Positions 8,365-14,648 of a stretch of 64,000 nt of DNA are shown piece by piece. The notes beneath the pieces were generated by a model. It had not been told where the DNA came from, ran no database searches, and saw nothing but the letters and a program-made list of their open reading frames with translations. Position 1 is the first letter of the stretch. Every line of letters starts with the position of its first letter. Both the position numbers and the translations under genes were made by a program. The stretch is from Micromonospora nigra (GTDB lineage: Bacteria > Actinomycetota > Actinomycetes > Mycobacteriales > Micromonosporaceae): the NCBI RefSeq assembly GCF_900091585.1, contig NZ_FMHT01000003.1:3587501-3651500 (forward strand). Reading direction: 5' to 3'.

Positions 8365-9206
8365 ACGACATTCTCGACCTACCCGCGGAGCGGGACCTAC
8401 CGCCGAAGTCGGCGCACGCGATGCGGGCCCGGATCCTCGGCTTCGCGAGCCCGCCTCCGGCGCGTACTCCCCGACTGAGGATCGCCGTGGCCGTGGCGGT
8501 GCTGCTAGCCGTGGCATCTGGTGCCGCGGCGGTGGTGTGGGACCGGCCGGAGCGCTCGACCGTGCAGGTGTTGGCCATGGGGGCCGGGGAGCTGTCGCCG
8601 ACGCTGCGGGATGCGGCCGAGCGGTGCCTTCGGTGGAACTCCCCGCAACGGCAGACGCGGCAGGACCCGAGCGAGCAAGCCGTCCCGGTGTCCCTGGCCG
8701 ACCTGGCGGTGGCCATCGAGCGGGGTGACCGCGCACTGGTGTTGTTCATGAACGACGTCGGCTACGCCACCTGTGACGTCGAGTCGCCGGGAACGGGCCG
8801 CGAGTCCGGCGGGGGCGCCACCGATCCCTGGCCGCACGGAGATTGGCTGCCCGGGCCGGTGCAGCGGCTGCTGCTGACCTCCACCGAGGCCGACGGTGGG
8901 GACGTCAGCGTCAGCGGCAGGGTCAGCAGCCGCGTCCACCGGCTCGTGCTCGACCACGGCGACGGCCACACCACCACAGCACGACTTTCCGAAGGCGCGT
9001 TCGGCCTGATGACCAGCGACGCAAGGCTCAAGGCCGGCAACGACCCTGAACTGGTCAGCTACGACGCCAAGGGGACGGAGATAGACAGGCGTCCGCTATT
9101 CCAAGCCGAAGATCAGCTCGAGTACTGCTATACGGGCCCGGACGGAAAGCGGATCTACGGAAAACCGACCAACGGCTGCCGTCCTGCCGAAAAGTGGGGG
9201 CGTTAG
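8361..9206 (+). CDS. membrane-anchored partner (possible anti-sigma) of the ECF sigma
   Basis: The 281-residue protein starts at a GTG overlapping the sigma stop, with AGGAGGGG about 9 nt upstream. It has a short cytoplasmic N-terminus (about 1-33), one membrane segment (RLRIAVAVAVLLAVASGAAA, about 34-57) and a large, probably extracytoplasmic domain. The layout resembles CU044_5270-type and other actinobacterial sigma partners. No zinc-binding anti-sigma HxxxCxxC motif is present, so the anti-sigma role rests on context. Confidence 0.75.
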   Translation: MNDILDLPAERDLPPKSAHAMRARILGFASPPPARTPRLRIAVAVAVLLAVASGAAAVVWDRPERSTVQVLAMGAGELSPTLRDAAERCLRWNSPQRQTRQDPSEQAVPVSLADLAVAIERGDRALVLFMNDVGYATCDVESPGTGRESGGGATDPWPHGDWLPGPVQRLLLTSTEADGGDVSVSGRVSSRVHRLVLDHGDGHTTTARLSEGAFGLMTSDARLKAGNDPELVSYDAKGTEIDRRPLFQAEDQLEYCYTGPDGKRIYGKPTNGCRPAEKWGR

Positions 9207-9464
9207 CCATGATCGGAGGGTGACTGCTGCCCCGGGACGTGGGTCGTCACTCGCGGACCAGCCCCGGTGGCAGCGCGTCCTCGTCGGGGTGGACCTGCGG
9301 GCATTGGCCACGGGGTCGCGCTCCAGGGCGTGGATCACGGGTGCCGGGGGTCTGCTGCACCGATCGGTGACATCTGAGATGGCTTGCCCTGATGGCCTAG
9401 CGGGGAGCCCAGTAGGTTCAGCTGTCGAGCACTTTCACTGTCATCGATTGGAGATGCCGGCCAC

Positions 9465-9992
9465 GTGTCGCAGGTCGAGAAGATCGCCGGTGAGCTCCGC
9501 GCGTTGATGACTGGGGTGGAACGCGCGCAGGGGTTGGCAGCCGCTGCTGACGGTCAGGCGCAGGAGGTGGCGTTGCGGGCCGCGGGCGCGGGCTTCGTGG
9601 CAGTGGCGGCGGGTGTGGCGCGGGTGCGTAACGCGATTACGGGCATCCAGGTCGGCCTGGGAACTCTTGCCGGGTCGATCGGTGAGGCGACGAAGGCCAT
9701 CGCGGCGGTGCCGAACGAGGCCAGCCCGCAGGAGACGATCGCTGGGCTGGTGCCGGTGCAGAGTGCCGTGGACGCCGCTCGTGACGCGGCGGCTGGGGCC
9801 ATCACCGGAGTCGGTGAGGCGCAGCAACTCGTCGCCATGGTTCTGCAGGGTGGGCAGCCCGGGCCGCTGCTGCAGGTCCTGGACAGTATCAAGCAGGTTC
9901 TGGTGCTGGTCGTTGCGCGTACCGGCGGGGCCCGTCAGGCCGTTGAGGCGGCGATCGCGCAGGCCCGGCAGTTGGGGTCGTCGGGAAACTGA
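9465..9992 (+). CDS. DUF6244-like helical carrier protein, copy A
   Basis: A 175-residue, Ala/Gly/Val-rich, cysteine-free helical protein starting at GTG 9465. It is about 93% identical to the product of 31890-32417 and looks like DUF6244 of Micromonosporaceae (assignment from memory). There is no signal peptide or membrane helix; the amphipathic helices recall WXG100-type secreted carriers, but no WXG motif is visible. Its last codons are TCG TCG GGA AAC TGA, containing the slippery heptamer GGGAAAC. A -1 slip there continues into the tRNase toxin frame, so this gene may encode two products: the 175-aa protein and a 374-aa carrier-toxin fusion. Confidence 0.85.
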   Translation: MSQVEKIAGELRALMTGVERAQGLAAAADGQAQEVALRAAGAGFVAVAAGVARVRNAITGIQVGLGTLAGSIGEATKAIAAVPNEASPQETIAGLVPVQSAVDAARDAAAGAITGVGEAQQLVAMVLQGGQPGPLLQVLDSIKQVLVLVVARTGGARQAVEAAIAQARQLGSSGN

Positions 9993-10022
9993 CGCTGGCT
10001 GGCGGTCACCCACCGGCCAGCC
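9983..10022 (+). promoter_or_regulatory. putative -1 programmed ribosomal frameshift signal, copy A
   Basis: GGGAAAC at 9983-9989 is placed X XXY YYZ in the DUF6244 frame (G GGA AAC) and is followed at once by the TGA (9990-9992). After a 7-nt spacer comes GGCTGGC (9997-10003) pairing with GCCAGCC (10016-10022), extended inward by GG/CC. Slippage gives GGG AAA CTG and leads straight into the toxin frame. Lambda gpG-T uses GGGAAAG, so such heptamers work in bacteria. Confidence 0.7.
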
Positions 10023-10588
10023 CCACCCCTTCCGAGCGCGGTGACCCGCCGTCGACACCTCATGCCGCCGGCGACACCCCATCAGCTGACCACGGCCACG
10101 GTACGCCCTGGGCCAGGCAGCCAACCGGAGTCCCGGGCGGGACGCCGACCGGTCCGAGAACCAGAATCCCGCCCCGGTTGGACGACGAAGGGCGGCGTCC
10201 GTTGGAGCTCGAGAACGAATGCGCCGATATAGTCGCCAGCAGGAGCTACCGGGTCCACCAGAACCCCACCAGGCAGGAGATCGCCGACGCCCGGCTCCGG
10301 ACCGGCGACTCCGGCAACCCGAACAAAGACCCGGACTACCTGATCGAAGATCACGTGTTCGACTGCTATTCGCCCACTCTCGGCAAGCCGGTACGGGGTG
10401 TCTGGAGCGAGGTCCGCGCCAAGGTCGACAAGGAGCAGACCCAACGTGTGGTGCTGAACCTGCACGACTGGCACGGAGACCTCGCGGCCCTGCGGACACA
10501 GTTCGACACCTGGCCGGTCGAGAAGCTGAAGGAACTCGTCGCGGTAACGCCCAGTGGCGCGATCGTGCAGATCGTCCGTCGAGACTGA
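9983..10588 (+). CDS. CdiA-type tRNase toxin domain, -1 frame extension of copy A
   Basis: Coordinates cover the -1 frame entered from the slippery site. A Pro/Thr/Gly-rich linker (about 70 residues) leads to a toxin domain with ENECAD, DYLIEDHVFDCYSPT, RVVLNLHDWHGDL and FDTWPVEKLKELVAV, the pattern of the CdiA C-terminal tRNase domain. It would cleave tRNA in a competing cell. The frame has no ATG or GTG between the carrier stop and the toxin core; the only start-like codons are TTG at 10178 and 10202, neither with a ribosome site. The linker is conserved with copy B before the first of these. SitI3-like immunity follows 14 nt later. Confidence 0.75.
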   Translation, partial: GKLTLAGGHPPASPTPSERGDPPSTPHAAGDTPSADHGHGTPWARQPTGVPGGTPTGPRTRIPPRLDDEGRRPLELENECADIVASRSYRVHQNPTRQEIADARLRTGDSGNPNKDPDYLIEDHVFDCYSPTLGKPVRGVWSEVRAKVDKEQTQRVVLNLHDWHGDLAALRTQFDTWPVEKLKELVAVTPSGAIVQIVRRD

Positions 10589-10602
10589 GGAGAGGCGCAG
10601 AG

Positions 10603-11058
10603 ATGGCTGTCGAGTTCAGGTTGACCCTGGCCGGTGACCTTCCCCTGGAACACGTCGCTGATCTCGTGGCGGCGGACACCGCCGAGAAGCCGAGGCCGAG
10701 CGGCACCAACCCGCGGCTGTTCAGTGCCCGCCTCTACGACACCCGCGGGTACGCGCTGACCGTCTCCTCAGGGAGCCAGGGCTATTTCGATGCCGAGGGC
10801 GACGACGGTGCCCGCTGGGAGTGGGAGCCTGAGACGTACGCCGACATCGACTTCTCCATGCGGGCAGACGACTTGGTCGACAAGGGGATCCCGAACATGA
10901 TGAAGGCCGTGGCCCGGGTGTTGGCCGCCCGGCAGGAGGACGCGGCGCTGGTCCAGAACGGCAACTGGCTCCTGCTGACCCGCACCGCGGGCGAACTCCG
11001 TAGACACCGGCCTACATGGTGGAGCCACTACGGCATAGACGACCTCATCACCCCGTGA
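10603..11058 (+). CDS. SitI3-like immunity protein, copy A
   Basis: A 151-residue acidic soluble protein starting at ATG 10603, with GAGGAGAGG ending 6 nt upstream. It carries RLTLAGDLPLEHVADL at the N-terminus, WEWEPETYADIDFSM in the middle and NGNWLLLTRTAG near the end, features I associate with the SitI3 immunity family of polymorphic toxins. It lies 14 nt after the tRNase toxin and so is very likely its cognate immunity protein. The good ribosome site suggests it is made independently of the frameshift, so immunity would exceed toxin. Copy B at 33027 is clearly homologous but diverged. Confidence 0.82.
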   Translation: MAVEFRLTLAGDLPLEHVADLVAADTAEKPRPSGTNPRLFSARLYDTRGYALTVSSGSQGYFDAEGDDGARWEWEPETYADIDFSMRADDLVDKGIPNMMKAVARVLAARQEDAALVQNGNWLLLTRTAGELRRHRPTWWSHYGIDDLITP

Positions 11059-11218
11059 GCCAACCGCGTGGGTGACCCGCTGACGGACGACGCGGCTTCG
11101 ACCCGCCGTCCGTGCGCGACGTCGACGTCGCCTCTCGACCCGGCGGACCTGACCCGCGACAACGACGACCGGGCCGCCGCGCGGCTGATCGCGACCTGGC
11201 CGGAATCCCCGTGGGAGG

Positions 11219-11655
11219 CGACGCCCAGCCGGGGGAGCGGGCAGCCCCACATGATCTTCGATGATGTGCGCGGTGTGTGCTCTCCAGCAGATGCCAACCC
11301 GGGTCAGCCGGTGCCAACGCGGGTCACCGCGGCCGACCGCCGGTCGCAAACCGGGGTACGTGTGCTCGAGCTGTGGTCCTGGGCTGGGCAAACGGGCATC
11401 CGGGTGACGCGGGTGAACGTGGGCCACTCCCTGCCACCCCAGGTGAACCCCCAAGTCGCTAGACTAGGCCCTCGCGCCCTCGTAGCTCAGGGGATAGAGC
11501 ATCGGTTTCCTAAGACCGTTGTCTATCTGTACCCAGAGGCTCAGTACCTGCGGGTTCCTATTCTGCTTTCACTTTATTGGGTCGCACACCCGCGTCGCTG
11601 TGCTCGCTTGCCGAAGATCAGCAGAACGGGCGTAAGTCCTGCTCAGGCCATGCTT
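11219..11655 (+). repeat. 437-bp repeat carrying a tRNA-Arg(CCU) 5' half, copy A
   Basis: Bases 11219-11655 are about 90% identical to 37042-37477. The repeat holds a non-coding left part, the 5' half of a tRNA-Arg(CCU) (11476-11513) and a right part with TGCTCGCTTGCCGAAGATCA. Immediately right (11658-11702) is a palindromic unit, CCGCAGG-N7-CCTGCGG, also found at 3798. Related pieces of the right part recur near 5050, 11750 and 13105. It is probably an island boundary or att arm copied by recombination. Confidence 0.8.
11476..11513 (+). other. tRNA-Arg(CCU) 5' half, truncated
   Basis: Acceptor 5' strand GCCCTCG, D-arm GCTCAGGGGATAGAGC and anticodon loop TTCCTAA are intact, but the sequence leaves the tRNA pattern right after the loop; no matching T-arm or CGAGGGC acceptor 3' strand follows. 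It cannot give a functional tRNA and looks like the conserved side of a tRNA-targeting att junction. Confidence 0.75.
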
Positions 11656-11824
11656 CTAACCCGACGCTCCGCCGGTGTCCGCAGGCCGATGACCTGCGGC
11701 TTTCCTATCGTCCCCGTTGTGTGCCGGTCGCTTCGCGGGATCGCTGCGATCGCTTGCCGAAGATCATCTGGAACGTTGTGGGCCCTATGGGTGCCGGCTT
11801 GACGTAGCCGCGAGTCGGGGCCGA

Positions 11825-12472
11825 TCATCGTTCCTCGTCGTCGAGCAGTTCGCGGCGCCACTCCGCGAACCGGCTTCGGAGATCGTCCAGCGCTGGGCCG
11901 GTGACGCCGTATCGGGCGAAGTCGTCGGGGTCGAGCTGGGCGGCTTGTCCGAGGGCGTCGGCGAAGATGCGCCGGTCGAAGCCACGGTCGGCGCGTTGGG
12001 CGAGGGCGAGGAGGGCGTCGCGGGTGTAGCGGCCGGATCGGAGCGTGGCGTCGATGTCGATGAAGTCCCGGGCGAACGCTCGTCCGTAGAGGGCACTCAT
12101 CTTGTTCGCGACCGCGTCGTCAGGGTGCAGTACCGGTCCGATCGCCATGAGGTTCGGTTCGTTGGCACGCCAGTCCACGCCGAGTTCGACCTTGGAAACC
12201 CGCACACTGTCGGTGACGGCCAGCCGGGCGAACGTGTCGTACTGCCGCTCGGTCTCGACGGTCAGGCCGTCTTCCCGGTAGGCCTGCACGACGGCGGCCA
12301 CCGCGGCGGCGAACTCGTCGCGGCGGTCCCAGGCGGTGAACAGGTCGACGTCCTCGCTGGGCCGCTCGACGAGCCCGGCGGCCTGAACCGCGTAACCGCC
12401 GGCAAGCGCGAAACCGTATCGATCGGCCGCCCCGAGCCCGGTACGGGCGAGGCGTTCATGGAAGGGGTCCAC
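11825..12472 (-). CDS. nucleotidyltransferase, AbiEii/AbiGii toxin family
   Basis: A 215-residue protein whose ATG (12472) lies 2 nt after the partner gene's stop. It has the minimal nucleotidyltransferase pattern: GGYAVQAAGLV (about 25-35) and SEDVDLFT with the DxD-type metal residues (about 39-46), followed by helices typical of AbiEii. Family members transfer nucleotides to tRNA or other targets and act as growth-arresting toxins in phage-resistance or plasmid-stability systems. The upstream gene is the expected antitoxin. A decayed duplicate of both genes lies at 5150-5830. Confidence 0.88.
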   Translation of the reverse strand: MDPFHERLARTGLGAADRYGFALAGGYAVQAAGLVERPSEDVDLFTAWDRRDEFAAAVAAVVQAYREDGLTVETERQYDTFARLAVTDSVRVSKVELGVDWRANEPNLMAIGPVLHPDDAVANKMSALYGRAFARDFIDIDATLRSGRYTRDALLALAQRADRGFDRRIFADALGQAAQLDPDDFARYGVTGPALDDLRSRFAEWRRELLDDEER

Positions 12473-12474
12473 CG

Positions 12475-13041
12475 CTACGCCGCGTCACTGCGGGTCGCGG
12501 CGAGTTCGGGGAAGGCTTCCTCCCAGCGCCGGCGGAGCTGGGGCGGCAGCCAGAGGGTGGGCCAGAGCCGCCGAAGGAGGTCGGCGTCGAGCCAGGTATC
12601 CAGATCCTCGACCGTGCTGGCTTCGGTGAGCACCACCTTGTACATGCTGCCCAGGCGTGCGGGCCGGTCAAGGTCGTATTCGGCGTGCCCGGACCAGTCG
12701 AGGTGACGCGGAAGCGTCACTGTGCCCTCGGTCGGGCCGTGCAGTGCGGCGAGGGTCTCGGCCACCACGTAGGGCCGCCGGTCACCGTAGGGCCGGTAGT
12801 CCGCTGGCGGCTGGGGTGATGTCCGGCGCCGGTTGATGTTGGTCGCCCGCCGGACTTCCGGTCGGAGCGCCTGGCGGATGGTCTCTCGGCTGTATCCGGT
12901 GACGCGCTGCAGATCCACCGGCCGCCAGCCGGCAGCGTGAAACGCCCGCAGTTGCTCGTCTCGCTCGGTCAACGCGGCGGCCCGCGTCGCCTCATACCGG
13001 GAGACAACCGCCTGCAACTCATCCTCAGAGAACCGGCCCAT
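12475..13041 (-). CDS. partner/antitoxin of the AbiEii-family toxin
   Basis: A 188-residue protein starting at ATG 13041. Residues 1-75 include a coiled region (SRYEATRAAALTERDEQLRA) and a likely helix-turn-helix (WRPVDLQRVTGYSRETIRQA), and the C-terminal half has YKVVLTEASTVEDLDTWL and LRRLWPTLWLPPQLRRRWEE. Position directly before an AbiEii toxin and the helix-turn-helix suggest an antitoxin that also represses the operon. I do not know a formal family name. The C-terminal half survives in the relic at 5581-5830. Confidence 0.78.
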   Translation of the reverse strand: MGRFSEDELQAVVSRYEATRAAALTERDEQLRAFHAAGWRPVDLQRVTGYSRETIRQALRPEVRRATNINRRRTSPQPPADYRPYGDRRPYVVAETLAALHGPTEGTVTLPRHLDWSGHAEYDLDRPARLGSMYKVVLTEASTVEDLDTWLDADLLRRLWPTLWLPPQLRRRWEEAFPELAATRSDAA

Positions 13042-13679
13042 GACCGCTAGCCTACCAGGCTAGGCCCAGCGCGCTTGGCTTCTAAGGCGGTGGTCTATCT
13101 GTGTCCGAAGGCTGATGACCTGCGGATTTCCATTCATCTGCTCATGTATGCCGGTCGCGGCAGGGTGTTGCTGTGGTCGCTTGCTAAAGATCAGCCAGGC
13201 GGTGTTTCGTAATGGTCCAACCGTCAGGAGTCGGACCGCAGTGGACAGGGCCTCGTTGCTCCGTCCCATCCGATGCAACCCTGGCCCGAACCTTCTGATC
13301 CGTAGTCCGAACCCGTCAGATGCTCTCTACGCTGCGTAGGCGGAGCAGCATGTGTGCTGCTGCGCGCTTATAAATGCCAAAACAGACGACCGCGTGTCTG
13401 CTGGTCAGGGCGATGACGGGAGCGGGGTTCCAACCTTCCGCAGACGGCGATCGGCCGTGCAGGACGTGCTGTGCTGGTCCTGTTCCAAGCGTGCTGGTCA
13501 GGTTCCGAACATCCGAGCACCAACGGAGCACCACCACGGCTGGTAACCACCGGCGCGAAGGACCCTTACTGGTCGTCGCTGCGAGCGCGTACCGAGCGCC
13601 GGACGGCAGCGGTCGATGAGCCTCCGTGAGACGCTCACGTTCCGAGGCTGGTTGGTCGCCTGCTGTAGATTGCAGTGTC
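13042..13679 (+). other. non-coding stretch with att and repeat fragments
   Basis: No credible gene. From 13083 to 13195 it holds a diverged copy of the right part of the 437-bp repeat (GTGGTCTATCTGTGTCCG, TGATGACCTGCGG, GTCGCTTGCTAAAGATCAG). At 13287-13304 is the tRNA-Arg(ACG) att core, and near 13507-13535 the motif CCGAGCACCAACGGAGCACC that also sits beside the att sites at 22035, 35100 and 35435. Confidence 0.6.
13287..13304 (-). other. att-like tRNA-Arg(ACG) core remnant
   Basis: GAACCTTCTGATCCGTAG here matches the anticodon-side end of the 42-bp repeats at 21863-21904 and 35223-35264. Only 17-18 bases are shared, so this is a core remnant or the far end of the element whose integrase is at 20330-21889. 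Confidence 0.5.
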
Positions 13680-14171
13680 GTGCTTCTCGTGGCAGCGAAT
13701 CCGGAGCCCGTCGCGCAGCCCACGTTCTGGGAGAACGTCGTCTGCATTCTGTTCTTCTCGTCGATAGGCGTGCTGTACGTCTGCTACTACTTCGGCTTCA
13801 GGATCGACGCCAAGTGTCTCGTCATCACCAAGACCACCCGCAGGCCCTGCATGAAAGACGGCAAGGTTCTCGTGGGCTGCCCAAAGCACAAGCGGCAGAA
13901 GACGGTGGCCTGGGTTCGCCATCTCGGCGCTGCAAGTTGGCTGGATCCTTGGCTTCACCGGTTGCACATCGTTCCGCCGTCGTTCGCGCCTGTGCCGTCA
14001 CCTCCGACACCGCCAGCCGTCCAGGGTGTCGCGTCGCCAGTGGTGACCCAGACGCCTGGCAGGCGCATGGCGCTCGAAGCCCGTATCGCGTTGTGGGCTT
14101 TGGGCTTCGGCGTGCTCCAGGCGGTCACGGCCCTCGTCGCGCTCGCTGTCGATGTCGCCGCTGGCAAGTAG
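13680..14171 (+). CDS. hypothetical membrane protein
   Basis: GTG at 13680 gives about 163 residues with two membrane segments: FWENVVCILFFSSIGVLYVC near 15-38 and ALWALGFGVLQAVTALVALA near 138-157. Between them is a basic loop with two Cys-containing stretches (KCLVITKTTRRPC and VGCPKHKRQK) and a Pro-rich segment. The loop resembles small actinobacterial membrane proteins of unknown role. The frame is open upstream to 13626, so the start is uncertain. Confidence 0.6.
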   Translation: MLLVAANPEPVAQPTFWENVVCILFFSSIGVLYVCYYFGFRIDAKCLVITKTTRRPCMKDGKVLVGCPKHKRQKTVAWVRHLGAASWLDPWLHRLHIVPPSFAPVPSPPTPPAVQGVASPVVTQTPGRRMALEARIALWALGFGVLQAVTALVALAVDVAAGK

Positions 14172-14216
14172 CGGCTGGCCTCCCGGGAGGGCGGACGCAT
14201 GCGTCGGCCGGTGTGC

Positions 14217-14648
14217 TCAGGTGGTGACGAGGTCCCGTAGGCCGGCGGGATCGCCTGCGGCGATGTAGCGGAAGCTCTGTGGAGGGCGGAAGGGTGCCTG
14301 CTCGCGTAGGTGGTGCAGCGGTAGCGGCTCGTTGAGGCGGTTGACGGTGGTGAGGTGCAGAAGGTGTGCGTTCACAGCGCCATCGAGGTAGGTGTCGTAT
14401 TCATCGCGGTTGAGGCCGAACTGCTGGTGGAAGCGTCGCCATCCGTCGTCGGGGGCGCAGACGGTGGTGGCGCCGAGTCGGGCGGTGCCGACGATGGCCA
14501 TCTGTGGGGAACTGGCGTAGAGGATGATCGGTGTGCCTGGGGCGGCGTTCACCGGGCGTCGTCGGATCTCGATGTTTTTGGTGCCGTTCAGGATGGCGGT
14601 GGCGAAGCGGGGGCGAAGCGAGAGCAGCAGGGTGCGCTGATGGTTCAT
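14217..14648 (-). CDS. ASCH-domain protein
   Basis: A 143-residue protein with LLSLRPRFATAILNGTKNIE and IRRRP at the N-terminus, the hallmark of ASCH (PUA-like) domains that bind RNA or nucleotides; some members are ribonucleases. The Lys/Glu pair in GTKNIEIRRR is where ASCH catalytic or binding residues usually lie. Its ATG overlaps the stop of the GNAT-PIN gene (ATGA at 14645-14648), so the two are translationally coupled and likely act together, perhaps on tRNA or another RNA. Confidence 0.82.
   Translation of the reverse strand: MNHQRTLLLSLRPRFATAILNGTKNIEIRRRPVNAAPGTPIILYASSPQMAIVGTARLGATTVCAPDDGWRRFHQQFGLNRDEYDTYLDGAVNAHLLHLTTVNRLNEPLPLHHLREQAPFRPPQSFRYIAAGDPAGLRDLVTT

Noticed and set aside
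9997..10022. Hairpin after the DUF6244 stop as a simple transcription terminator
   Set aside because: No T tract, and the toxin and immunity genes immediately downstream lack their own visible promoter. Its spacing from GGGAAAC and its place inside an open -1 frame fit a frameshift stimulator better. A dual role is not excluded.
10178..10588. Toxin A as an independent gene from TTG 10178
   Set aside because: No ribosome binding site precedes it and linker residues upstream of it are conserved with copy B, which has no matching start there.
10768..11454. Minus-strand frame shared with 36878-37249 as a conserved gene
   Set aside because: The similarity follows from the shared 437-bp DNA repeat; the frame also runs antisense through the immunity gene and differs in length between copies.
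11476..11550. Complete tRNA-Arg(CCU)
   Set aside because: After the anticodon loop no T-arm or acceptor 3' strand can be formed; the same is true at 37298.
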